From positions 1 to 24,308 of IMG/VR virus record IMGVR_UViG_3300044625_001140: a DNA stretch of 24,308 nucleotides; one strand, given 5' to 3'. Numbering within the stretch: the first letter of the stretch is position 1; each line of letters starts with the position of its first letter. A program made the translations under genes and the position numbers. Below the pieces are notes generated by a model. It did no database searches, was not told where the DNA came from, and worked only from the letters and a program-made list of their open reading frames with translations. Below are positions 11,607-19,431 of this stretch, one piece after another. The DNA comes from a virus.

Positions 11607-12008
11607 ATGAGCGCCGGCCCGTTTCAAACCATGGACGACATCCAGAAGAAGGAGAAGCTCCGCCTGTACATGCGCGACTACCGCAAGCGCATGAAGGAGT
11701 CCAAGCGGTGCATCGCCTGCGGAATCCCCGTCACCGACGGCAGGACGATGTGCCCCGACCACCGCGAGAAGACAAGGCAGAGGAACCGCAGGTCCAACCG
11801 CCTGCGGCGCCTCGACGCCAGCCCCTTCGTCGGTGAGCTCGCCACCCAGCTCGAACTGCGCCGGCAACTGACCAACAAGTTCAACGAACTCATGGACACG
11901 CTCGTCGGCGAGATCTCCGAGTGCGACACGCGCATCGCCATGATGATCGACACGCACAACTCCCACCTCGTGTCCATGCGCGACAAGCTCAAGGTCGAGC
12001 AAGGCTGA
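11607..12008 (+). CDS. Small zinc-finger protein before the terminase (133 aa), possible packaging accessory
   Basis: The protein has a basic helical N-terminus (K-K-E-K-L-R-L-Y-M-R-D-Y-R-K-R-M), a probable zinc site C-I-A-C-G-I-P-V-T-D-G-R-T-M-C-P-D-H at about 32-49 (C-x2-C plus C-x2-H), a basic stretch R-Q-R-N-R-R-S-N-R-L-R-R, and a helical C-terminal half (L-R-R-Q-L-T-N-K-F-N-E-L) that could oligomerise. Its stop overlaps the terminase ATPase start (TGATG). DNA binding plus oligomerisation right before the large terminase would suit a small-terminase role, but the sequence is not a recognised small terminase. ATG at 11631 (M-D-D-I-Q-K) is an alternative start; neither has a strong ribosome site. 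Confidence 0.6.
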   Translation: MSAGPFQTMDDIQKKEKLRLYMRDYRKRMKESKRCIACGIPVTDGRTMCPDHREKTRQRNRRSNRLRRLDASPFVGELATQLELRRQLTNKFNELMDTLVGEISECDTRIAMMIDTHNSHLVSMRDKLKVEQG

Positions 12009-13384
12009 TGTTCAAGCCGCCCGATCCCGCGACCCTCGCCTCGCTCCAGAAGCGCGTCGACGAGGCCAGCGAGGATCCCCAGATCCGCGACAACCACCTG
12101 TACGCCGGACTGTTCGACAGGACATCCGGCGTGTACGGAGACGCCGCATCCTCGCCCGAGTTCGTCCGCGACGCGCATGGAGCCAGGCTCGTGCGCACGC
12201 GACTCTCCCGCCGCGAGTGGATCGAACGCTACTTCCCCATCCGCGACAAGGCCGGCAAGATCGGGCCACTCAAGCTCAACCGCGCGCAACGCAGGCTCGA
12301 GACGTGGATCCTGCAGATGGAGATGGCCGGCGTGCCCGTGCGCATCATCATCCTCAAGGCCCGCCAGATGGGCTTCTCCACCTACGTGCAAGCCTGCATG
12401 TTCGAGAAGCTCCTGCGCGAGAAGAACTTTCGCGGGCTCATCATCGCGGACAACAAGGATCGCTCCAAGCTCCTGCTCCAGATCGCCGAGACCGCCCGCA
12501 CCTCGATGGTCAAGACCAGAACCCAAGCGGGGGAAACGGTCCACTGGGACTTCAAGATGAAGTCCAAGGCGACCAGCTCGCTCGTATGGACAGACCCGAT
12601 CCGTGGAGAGATCCACGTCACAAGCGCAGAAACCCCCGAGCCAGGTCGCGGTGGAACAAGGACGATGGTCCACTTGTCCGAGACCGCGCACTGGCCCGAC
12701 GCCGAACGCAAGCAAGCCGGCGTGATGGCTTCGCTTCCTACGTTGCCAGGCACCTACGGATTCGACGAGAGCACGGCCAATGGCGACCAAGGGAAGTTCC
12801 GTGACGACTTCTGGCGCGCGTGGAAGCAGCGCGACATCGACTTGTTCGAACGCACCGATCCATGGCACGCCGTGTTCTTCGCCTGGTGGGAGCACGACGA
12901 GTACCACTGGACGCGCACCTACGGATCGGGACGCTCCATCCCCGAGAAGCTCGCCGAGCAGATCAAGAACAGCCTCGACGAGGAGGAACGCTGGCTCTTG
13001 AAGCAGACCTACATCCGCCGCTGGAGGAGCGACGACCAGTGGCGGCAGGTGCCGGCCAAGCAGGGACGCAAGCTCGTGTTCGACGAAGATGGCAAGTTCA
13101 CGACCAAGACCGCCCCCGTCGACAAGCCGCACAAGTGGTGCCGCGTCGGAGTCGGACTCGTGCCCGTCTCCATCGACCAGCTCGCGTGGCGCAGGCAGAA
13201 GCTCTCCGACAAGGAGATCGCCAACGACCTGATGCTGTTCAACCAGGAGTATCCCTCCCGCCCGCAGATCGCGTTCATGTCCACCGGCAGGCCGGTCTTC
13301 GACATGGACTGCATCGACAGGATGCTCGCGCTCGCGCGCGACAACCCGCCGCGCTTCGTCGGAAGCATGAGGGTCGAGGAGTGA
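12008..13384 (+). CDS. terL: Large terminase, ATPase part (458 aa), lacking the nuclease domain
   Basis: The terminase ATPase drives DNA into the empty capsid. Visible motifs: Walker A-like K117-A-R-Q-M-G-F-S-T125 after I-I-I-L; Walker B-like T-M-V-H-L-S-E225 with the catalytic Glu at its end; the coupling-type motif E-S-T-A-N-G at 254-259. The terminase-typical block L-F-N-Q-E-Y-P-S, then A-F-M-S-T-G-R-P-V-F-D (about 421-441), follows. In usual large terminases the RNase H-fold nuclease comes next in the same chain; here the frame stops after S-M-R-V-E-E. The missing domain is encoded at 14955-15653, beyond a methyltransferase gene. The three genes lie in three different frames, so this is not an in-frame intein. 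The start overlaps the preceding stop. Confidence 0.9.
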   Translation: MFKPPDPATLASLQKRVDEASEDPQIRDNHLYAGLFDRTSGVYGDAASSPEFVRDAHGARLVRTRLSRREWIERYFPIRDKAGKIGPLKLNRAQRRLETWILQMEMAGVPVRIIILKARQMGFSTYVQACMFEKLLREKNFRGLIIADNKDRSKLLLQIAETARTSMVKTRTQAGETVHWDFKMKSKATSSLVWTDPIRGEIHVTSAETPEPGRGGTRTMVHLSETAHWPDAERKQAGVMASLPTLPGTYGFDESTANGDQGKFRDDFWRAWKQRDIDLFERTDPWHAVFFAWWEHDEYHWTRTYGSGRSIPEKLAEQIKNSLDEEERWLLKQTYIRRWRSDDQWRQVPAKQGRKLVFDEDGKFTTKTAPVDKPHKWCRVGVGLVPVSIDQLAWRRQKLSDKEIANDLMLFNQEYPSRPQIAFMSTGRPVFDMDCIDRMLALARDNPPRFVGSMRVEE

Positions 13385-14958
13385 AGTACCTGTCCGTGTG
13401 CAGCGGCATCGAGGCCGCGACCGTCGCGTGGCACCACTTGGGCTGGGAACCCGCCGGCTTCGCCGAGATCGAGAAGTTCCCCGCGCAGGTGCTCGCGCAC
13501 CATTATTCTCGAGTCCCCAATTTCGGAGATCTGACGGAGCATGATCAGTGGCCCCTCGAGCCTAGAGCAGTTGACCTTCTGGTCGGAGGAACTCCCTGCC
13601 AAGCCTTCAGCGTCGCCGGACTGCGGCGAGGCATGGACGATGCGCGTGGTCAGCTCACCCTTGAGTTCGTCCGACTGGCTGCACGACTACGTCCGCGCTG
13701 GGTCGTCTGGGAAAACGTCCCTGGCGTCTTGTCCAGCGGAGGAGGACGGGACTTTGGTTCCTTCCTCGGCGCGTTGGGCGAACTCGGGTATGGGTACGCC
13801 TACCGCGTGCTGGACGCTCAGTACTTCGGAGTGGCCCAGCGCCGCCGTCGTGTGTTCGTTGTCGGATACCTTGGAGACTGGCGTCGTGCCGCGGCGGTTC
13901 TTTTTGAGCGCGAAAGCCTGCGCGGGAATCCTCCGCCGCGCCGAGAAGCGGGGCAAAGACCTGCCGGAGCTTCTGTCGCAGGCGCTGCGTCAGGTCGCCA
14001 GCATGCAGCCAAATGGCCCGCGGAAATTGCCTGCACCCTGAACACACGATACGGCGACAAGCAGGGTCTTGAAGACCAACACGCGTTTGGCGGCGCATCG
14101 TTGTTCGTGCCGGCGGTTGGAAGCGACTGCTACAACGGAAGCGTGACTGGCGATGTTGCAGCAAAAATCGGCACGGCAGGTTCGTCTTCGAGCTCTTCGG
14201 GGCCAACGGTGATGGTGCAGCAGCCAGCGATGGCTTTCCATGAAAACCAAAAGGGAAAGGTAACTCTCAGCGACACGGCTGGCAGCTTGACAGGAGGCGG
14301 CGGCAAGCCGGGCCAAGGGTACCAGGCAGTGATGCAGCCGATCGGCACCGACTGCTTCAATGCTCGCCAAGACCCCGTGCAGTACGGCGACCAGGCGGGT
14401 GCGCTTGATCAGGATGGATACACGATGGCGGTGGCGCAGCCGATGGCATTTAGCGCAAAAGATCATGGAGCTGATGCTTCGTCCGATATCGCTCCGACCC
14501 TGCGAGCGATGGGTCACGCCGGTAGTCACGCAAATGGGGGAGGGCAGATGGCGGTGGCCTATGACGTTCATGGCACGCTAGCCAAAAAAGGTGCAAGCCA
14601 GACCGATTGCCATACCGCCCTGCGGTCTAGGCCGCCTGGGCAGAGCGAGGCCAGCACAACGACTGTCGTGGCGTTCAAGGAATCACAGAGCGGTTGCCGC
14701 GTGGGCCACGTTCACGCAACTCTAGACGCCAACAAGGGCAGCCGCCGGATGGAGGGCGTGCTCTCTCCTATGGCCGTCCGCCGTCTTACGCCCCGCGAGT
14801 GCGAGCGTCTGCAAGGATTCCCAGACGGCTACACCGACATCCGTCCTCGCGGTAAGGACACGCCTGATGGACCGCGCTACAAGGCGCTCGGCAACAGCAT
14901 GGCCGTGCCGGTCATGCGCTGGATCGGCGAGCGCATCGCCAAGGTCGACCAAGCATGA
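13381..14958 (+). CDS. dcm: C5-cytosine DNA methyltransferase with repeated target-recognition region (525 aa)
   Basis: This enzyme transfers a methyl group from S-adenosylmethionine to cytosine C5 in DNA. Motif I is S-V-C-S-G-I-E-A (5-12); motif IV is G-G-T-P-C73-Q with the catalytic Cys; motif VI is W-E-N-V (110-113); motif VIII is Q-R-R-R-R (153-157); motif IX is L-T-P-R-E-C-E-R-L-Q-G-F-P (469-481); motif X is G-N-S-M-A-V-P (504-510). Between VIII and IX lie about 300 residues built of roughly seven degenerate repeats of 30-40 residues. It starts with GTG overlapping the terminase stop (GTGA) and ends overlapping the nuclease start (ATGA). No restriction enzyme is nearby, so it is probably an anti-restriction orphan. 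Much of the gene (about 13500-14850) has A/T-richer codons than its neighbours. Confidence 0.93.
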   Translation: MKYLSVCSGIEAATVAWHHLGWEPAGFAEIEKFPAQVLAHHYSRVPNFGDLTEHDQWPLEPRAVDLLVGGTPCQAFSVAGLRRGMDDARGQLTLEFVRLAARLRPRWVVWENVPGVLSSGGGRDFGSFLGALGELGYGYAYRVLDAQYFGVAQRRRRVFVVGYLGDWRRAAAVLFERESLRGNPPPRREAGQRPAGASVAGAASGRQHAAKWPAEIACTLNTRYGDKQGLEDQHAFGGASLFVPAVGSDCYNGSVTGDVAAKIGTAGSSSSSSGPTVMVQQPAMAFHENQKGKVTLSDTAGSLTGGGGKPGQGYQAVMQPIGTDCFNARQDPVQYGDQAGALDQDGYTMAVAQPMAFSAKDHGADASSDIAPTLRAMGHAGSHANGGGQMAVAYDVHGTLAKKGASQTDCHTALRSRPPGQSEASTTTVVAFKESQSGCRVGHVHATLDANKGSRRMEGVLSPMAVRRLTPRECERLQGFPDGYTDIRPRGKDTPDGPRYKALGNSMAVPVMRWIGERIAKVDQA

Positions 14959-15653
14959 ACTTCAAGTTCGAGCCCTACGCGCGCGGCGGTCTCCAGATCT
15001 GGAAGGATCCCGAGGAGGGCCGGAAGTACGTCGCCGCGTCCGACACCGCAGGCGGACTCGCTCGAGGGGACTTCGCCGTCATCGTGGTCATCGAGGGCGA
15101 GACCTGCGAGGTGGTCGCGCGCTGGAAGGAACGCGACGACCCGCACGTGTGGGGGCCGAAGTGCGCCTGGCTGTCGTGGTACTACAACGAAGCCCTGCTC
15201 GCGTTCGAGACGTACCCCTCGGCCCACGGCTACACCGCCTGCATGGAAGCCATCAACAAGGGCTACAAGAAGATCTACAAGCGGCAGCGGCAGGACACCA
15301 TCTCCAAGCAGGTGTCCGAAGTCCTGGGCTGGCACACCAACTCCACCACCAAGCCCCTGCTCATCGACCGCATCAAGCGCGCACTCGACGAAGGCGCGCA
15401 CATCCCAGACGAGGAATTGCTCTACGAACTACGCGACCAACGCTGGAACGGAAAGGGCGAGATGGAGTCGCGGGGACACGACGATATGGTCATTGCATAC
15501 GGCATTGCGCTCGCTGTCCGTGATCAGTCATGGACAAGGGGCCTATTGCGTCCTGAGCCTGTAGTGCCTAGGACAGAGTCGGAACGCTACTGGGCTGCGT
15601 ACGACAAGCGTCTTACCGCCAAGCCCAAGAAGCGAAAGCTCTACCATGGATGA
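14955..15653 (+). CDS. terL: Large terminase, RNase H-fold nuclease part (232 aa)
   Basis: This is the C-terminal nuclease domain that cuts packaged DNA, encoded as its own gene. After a linker-like opening (F-E-P-Y-A-R-G-G-L-Q-I-W-K-D-P) comes R-K-Y-V-A-A-S-D30-T-A-G-G with the first catalytic Asp, then G-D-F-A-V-I-V-V-I and V-A-R-W-K-E-R. The second acid, E85, is in A-L-L-A-F-E, and the last pair is in R-G-H-D176-D177-M-V-I-A-Y-G. Together with the ATPase gene it makes about 690 residues, longer than most terminases. The start overlaps the methyltransferase stop (ATGA) and has no strong ribosome site, so it depends on translational coupling. The two chains must meet as separate proteins, or be joined at RNA level if an unseen intron exists. 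Confidence 0.85.
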   Translation: MNFKFEPYARGGLQIWKDPEEGRKYVAASDTAGGLARGDFAVIVVIEGETCEVVARWKERDDPHVWGPKCAWLSWYYNEALLAFETYPSAHGYTACMEAINKGYKKIYKRQRQDTISKQVSEVLGWHTNSTTKPLLIDRIKRALDEGAHIPDEELLYELRDQRWNGKGEMESRGHDDMVIAYGIALAVRDQSWTRGLLRPEPVVPRTESERYWAAYDKRLTAKPKKRKLYHG

Positions 15654-15921
15654 TGCGTTGAACGGCTGGGAGTTCGGAGTGCTGGCGATCGTCGCGCTGA
15701 CATGCGCGCTGCCCGTCGCGGCGGTGTCATGGGCGTTGGTGCGCGTCAATCTCCGCCTCGCCGACCAGAACCGCGACTTGCTGAAGGCGATCCTCGCCAG
15801 CAGCGAAAGGCCGCAGGCCGCCGCCGTCGCGGGCGCCATGGAGATCACTGATCGCGAGAAGGTGGCGCAGGAAACCATGGGGCGCGCGACTCTGCCTCGC
15901 CGCCACGCAGGAGCAGGATGA
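15646..15921 (+). CDS. Small membrane protein between terminase and portal (91 aa)
   Basis: The ATG lies 8 bases inside the end of the nuclease gene. Residues 9-30 (E-F-G-V-L-A-I-V-A-L-T-C-A-L-P-V-A-A-V-S-W-A-L) form one clear transmembrane helix, followed by a helical charged segment (V-R-V-N-L-R-L-A-D-Q-N-R-D-L-L) and an Ala-rich, basic tail. Layout (short outside part, one helix, cytoplasmic coil) would fit a holin or a spanin-like protein, but no other lysis gene is near. Stop and portal start overlap as ATGA. Confidence 0.7.
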   Translation: MDDALNGWEFGVLAIVALTCALPVAAVSWALVRVNLRLADQNRDLLKAILASSERPQAAAVAGAMEITDREKVAQETMGRATLPRRHAGAG

Positions 15922-17960
15922 AGCTCGACGAAGGCAATCTGATCGAGATGATCGACAAGCGTGTCGGTCTCCACGAGTCGCGTCTCGAGCGCCTCGCACT
16001 CGAGGAATCGTGGATCTCGAACGTCGCCTTCTGGAGCGGCAAGCAACGCTTCTTCTTCGAGCAGGGACGCCTGTTCGACGCCGGCATCGACGACCCCGAG
16101 GCGGCGACGCACTACAAGGTCAACCTCATTCGCTCGCGCGTGCTCGCCGCCTGCGCGAAGGTGCTCGCGGTCAACGCGGAGTTCCGCTGCCGCCCGCCCA
16201 CCGGCACCAGCCGCGACCGCGAACTCGCGCAGCTCGCCGAGCGCGTCTTCGATCACATCCGCGAAGTCACCGACTTCGAGTGGCATCTCATGATGTCCAC
16301 GCTGTGGAAGGCCGTCTGCGGCTCGTCCTTCCTCAAGATCACATGGGATCCGTTCAAGGGGGAGCCTGATCGCTTCTACCTGTCGGATGCGCAGAACCGC
16401 CGCGTCATCCCCGAGCAGATGCTTTCTCAGGCAATCAAGCAGGAGAAGGACAGGGCCGGGCTCTTCGAGGACTACTCCCCTGGCGATATCTCAGTTAGCG
16501 TCCTGTCGCCGTTTGCCGCGTTCCAGGATACGAGCAGCCGCGACTCGCAGATGATGGGCTGCCAGTGGTTCGCGGAGAAGCACTACGTCGACATCGACCG
16601 CATCGCGGAACGCTTCGACATCGACCCCAAGGACATCCAGCCCATGGAGGCGGATGCCGGCCTGCGCAACTACGAGGAGGCCATCGCGTTCATGTCGAAC
16701 GGATCCGGCTTGTCGCTCGTGGACTGGGCGCAGCCCGAGGACAAGCGCGGCAAGCGCACCCAGTACGTCGAGCTCTGGCAGCGACCGAGCAAGCAGTACC
16801 CGCGCGGCATGCGCGTCGTGTACGCGGGCGGGCGCATCCTCAACCTCAACCGCGCCGGCGGACTCGACAACCCCTACATCGCCGACCGCACCGGCTGGTC
16901 GCACCTGCCCTACGTCAAGGACGACTGGTGCCCGCACCCCGGCAGGTTCTGGGGCGCGTCGCTCGTCGAGGATCTGCTCGGCCCGCAGTACTACCTCAAC
17001 GAAGCCCGCACCGTGATGATGCAGTTCATGGAGACGTTCGGTCTCCCGAACACCTACGTCGGCGACCAGTCGGGCATCGACACCGACAGCATGCCGGTCG
17101 GCGGTGGACGCATCTACCAGGTCAACGAGGTGTCTTCGTTCAAGGTGCAGCACGGCCCCCCGCCCCAGATCCCGCCCGACGTGGCGCGGTTCATGGACGT
17201 GTGCGAAGCCGACCTCAACAAGGCCGCCGCGCAGTCCGAGATCAACGCCGAGGGATTGCCGGGGCAGCTCCGCTCCGGCAGCGCCGTGCGGGCCATCAAC
17301 GAGGAGCGGTTCATCACGCTGACCGTGCCCTCCAAGTCCACGCTCCGCACCGTGCGCGACGCCGGCAAGATCTGCCTCGCGCTCGGCAAGATGTACTACG
17401 GCCCCAAGCGCACCATGCGCTACCTCGGCGAGGACGCGGAATGGGTCGTCGAGGAGTTCGACGGCTCCGACCTGCTCAACGACTTCGTCATCGTCGGCAA
17501 CCCGTCCGTCGCGGACACGCTCGGCTCCGCGCGCGAGGAGATGCTGGACGCCCTGCAGGCCGGCGCGTTCAACCCGCAGTTCGACGAGCAGACCCGCGCG
17601 CTCATCCTGAAGGGCCTGCACTACAACACCAGCGACGAGTTCATCAAGCGCACCCTCCAGGCGGAGCGGAACCAGGAGCGCGAGATCCAGGAGATGATCA
17701 AGGATCCGCTCAAGTACGGCGACGAAGGCTACCCCGTCATGGAGTGGGAGGACCACGCCAAGGAATCGACGGTCATCATCGCGTACATGTACACGCCGGA
17801 GTTCAAGGGGCTGCCCGTGCAGACGCAGGCGCTCATCACAGACCACTGGAAGAAGCATCAGATGTTCATCCAGCAAGCCCAGATGCAGGCCATGCAGATG
17901 GCCGAAGCAGTCAAGGGCATCCCAGGCCAAGTCGGCCAAGCATCCCAACCTTCATTCTGA
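15918..17960 (+). CDS. Portal protein (680 aa), P22-like size
   Basis: The portal is the dodecameric ring at one capsid vertex through which DNA enters and leaves. The call rests on size, position directly after the terminase, and portal-like blocks: N-L-I-R-S-R-V-L-A-A-C-A-K-V (about 72-85), F-W-G-A-S-L-V-E-D-L-L-G-P-Q-Y-Y-L-N-E (about 344-362), which matches the usual wing/stem entry in portals, and the following T-V-M-M-Q-F-M-E-T-F. The C-terminal part holds a long helical section ending Gln/Met-rich (M-F-I-Q-Q-A-Q-M-Q-A-M-Q-M), as expected for a crown or barrel. The length is close to P22-type portals. The start at 15918 overlaps the upstream stop, with GCAGG just before. The gene ends 3 bases before the next. 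Confidence 0.88.
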   Translation: MKLDEGNLIEMIDKRVGLHESRLERLALEESWISNVAFWSGKQRFFFEQGRLFDAGIDDPEAATHYKVNLIRSRVLAACAKVLAVNAEFRCRPPTGTSRDRELAQLAERVFDHIREVTDFEWHLMMSTLWKAVCGSSFLKITWDPFKGEPDRFYLSDAQNRRVIPEQMLSQAIKQEKDRAGLFEDYSPGDISVSVLSPFAAFQDTSSRDSQMMGCQWFAEKHYVDIDRIAERFDIDPKDIQPMEADAGLRNYEEAIAFMSNGSGLSLVDWAQPEDKRGKRTQYVELWQRPSKQYPRGMRVVYAGGRILNLNRAGGLDNPYIADRTGWSHLPYVKDDWCPHPGRFWGASLVEDLLGPQYYLNEARTVMMQFMETFGLPNTYVGDQSGIDTDSMPVGGGRIYQVNEVSSFKVQHGPPPQIPPDVARFMDVCEADLNKAAAQSEINAEGLPGQLRSGSAVRAINEERFITLTVPSKSTLRTVRDAGKICLALGKMYYGPKRTMRYLGEDAEWVVEEFDGSDLLNDFVIVGNPSVADTLGSAREEMLDALQAGAFNPQFDEQTRALILKGLHYNTSDEFIKRTLQAERNQEREIQEMIKDPLKYGDEGYPVMEWEDHAKESTVIIAYMYTPEFKGLPVQTQALITDHWKKHQMFIQQAQMQAMQMAEAVKGIPGQVGQASQPSF

Positions 17961-17963
17961 TTC

Positions 17964-18614
17964 ATGCAAGACGCAAACCCCATCAAGCCCAAGGGCGTCA
18001 GGCGCGAAGAACACGCCGACGCCGCCAACATCGCGACGCAGCTCAAGGAGCTGTCCGCGTCCCGCGCCACCGTCGAGAAGGCGACCAACCTGCTGACCCC
18101 CATGTTCCCCATCGACGGGGACAACGAGAAGGAGGTCGAGGCCGCCGACGTGCTGCTCGAGGAGGTCTACAAGCAGCAGCGCCGTCGCACCGAAGAGGAG
18201 AAGGACAATGAGAACTCCATCTACCACTTCTTCGTCAAGTGCCGGAACCAGCACCCCGAGGGGCAGCCCAGCCACGGCGTCTACCTGACGCTGAACCCCG
18301 AGACCGGACTGGTTCGATCCGATCAGTGGAAGAGCGCCTACAAGCCCAACCCGAAGTCGGCGTGGTACGAGGACATCCTCTGCCAAGTGTGCCTGCGGTA
18401 TTACGGGCAGAAGGTCGAACTGCCCGTCGTGGTCGGAGCCGGCGGCTCGTTCACCGTCGACCAGCGGTGGTTGTGGCGCAGGCCCAAGGATCCCAAGCGC
18501 GCCTCCATCGAGGGCGAGTCACGAGCCAACCCCATGGGCCTTCCGTCCCAGAACAATGGCCGCGATGAAGCCAACAGGCGCGCCGCCGCCGCCGGCTACG
18601 AGGTGATCCCGTGA
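17964..18614 (+). CDS. Unknown head-module protein (216 aa)
   Basis: The protein lies between portal and scaffold and is probably made with them. The N-terminal third is helical (T-Q-L-K-E-L-S-A-S-R-A-T-V-E-K-A and E-A-A-D-V-L-L-E-E-V-Y-K-Q-Q). The middle has an isolated C-x-x-C in D-I-L-C-Q-V-C-L-R-Y-Y-G (about 139-150), and the end has V-D-Q-R-W-L-W-R-R-P-K. The C-x-x-C plus an earlier C at about 93 could bind zinc. I do not recognise a family. Possible roles are a head-assembly accessory or an internal protein; nothing in the sequence decides. Stop overlaps the scaffold start as GTGA. Confidence 0.7.
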   Translation: MQDANPIKPKGVRREEHADAANIATQLKELSASRATVEKATNLLTPMFPIDGDNEKEVEAADVLLEEVYKQQRRRTEEEKDNENSIYHFFVKCRNQHPEGQPSHGVYLTLNPETGLVRSDQWKSAYKPNPKSAWYEDILCQVCLRYYGQKVELPVVVGAGGSFTVDQRWLWRRPKDPKRASIEGESRANPMGLPSQNNGRDEANRRAAAAGYEVIP

Positions 18615-19405
18615 GCGAACAACAACCCCAGCAGCCCGGCGCCGTTCCCTACGCGCCCGACAACGCCGTCGTCCGCCTCAAGGTGGATGGACGCGAGATG
18701 GATACCACCGTGGCGGACCTGCGCAAGAGCGCGCAGATGGCGTCCGCCGCAGAGAAGCGACTTCAGGAAGCGAACGCGCTCAAGGCACAGCATGCCGGCG
18801 CCATCGAGTTCGCCTCCCAGATGGAGACGCTGTTGCGCACCAACCCCGACGCGGCCCTTGCGGAGATCCAGAGACGTGCGTCTCAACTGCATGGCCGCCC
18901 CATCGGAGTTGGCTCCACCGATGCGAGTTATTCGGGCGAGGAACTGGATCCTGTCACCAAGCAGACCAGATCCGAGCTCATGCAGATCCAGAGCAAGATC
19001 GCGGAGCTCACAAAGTTCCGCGATGAATTGACCACCCAGTCGCACATGGATCGCATCAAGTCCGTCGTCGGCTCGCTGCCCCTATACCAAGGGAACGCGA
19101 AGGCGCGGGAACAAGCTGAGGTTGTGGTCGCGGCTTACCAGATGGCGAACCCATCGAAGCCGCTGGAGGAGGTGGCTGCCGAACTGCACGCGCTGCAGGC
19201 CGACATGCTCTCCGACTTCATGTCTTCCCAACGTGACCAAAGGGCTTCCGCCGCGTCGCAACTGGCTGGCATCCCGCCCGCCGCCGGCACGCCTGGACTG
19301 ACTGCCAACACCCCGCCGAAGCCTTCGGCGAAGGATCTGCAATCGGGCCAATGGCGCTCCGGCTTCAAGTCGTTCATGAACCAGCTCAGGAACGACGTCC
19401 GGTAG
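18611..19405 (+). CDS. Probable capsid scaffolding protein (264 aa)
   Basis: It has the properties of a scaffold: position between portal and major capsid protein, GTG start coupled to the previous stop, no cysteines in most of its length, and long charged helices (E-K-R-L-Q-E-A-N-A-L-K-A-Q-H near 52-65, S-E-L-M-Q-I-Q-S-K-I-A-E-L-T-K near 120-134). The C-terminus has a flexible Pro/Ala section (I-P-P-A-A-G-T-P-G) followed by a basic amphipathic end (W-R-S-G-F-K-S-F-M-N-Q-L-R-N). Such ends bind the coat protein in P22-type scaffolds. The N-terminal part (V-V-R-L-K-V-D-G-R-E-M) is a small beta domain. It guides coat assembly and leaves before or during packaging. Confidence 0.75.
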   Translation: MSEQQPQQPGAVPYAPDNAVVRLKVDGREMDTTVADLRKSAQMASAAEKRLQEANALKAQHAGAIEFASQMETLLRTNPDAALAEIQRRASQLHGRPIGVGSTDASYSGEELDPVTKQTRSELMQIQSKIAELTKFRDELTTQSHMDRIKSVVGSLPLYQGNAKAREQAEVVVAAYQMANPSKPLEEVAAELHALQADMLSDFMSSQRDQRASAASQLAGIPPAAGTPGLTANTPPKPSAKDLQSGQWRSGFKSFMNQLRNDVR

Positions 19406-19431
19406 CCCACAACCAAACCAAGGACTGATCC

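Noticed and set aside
13384-14955. Group I intron carrying the methyltransferase
   Set aside because: I see no intron core or homing endonuclease motif, and the coding region fills the insert completely. RNA data would still be needed to exclude splicing.
13381-14958. Intein or in-frame insertion inside the terminase
   Set aside because: The three coding parts are in three different frames with own starts and stops, and the inserted protein shows methyltransferase motifs but no intein splice blocks.
15646-15921. Firm holin call for the membrane protein before the portal
   Set aside because: One transmembrane helix and position alone do not distinguish holin, spanin or anchor, and no endolysin is nearby.
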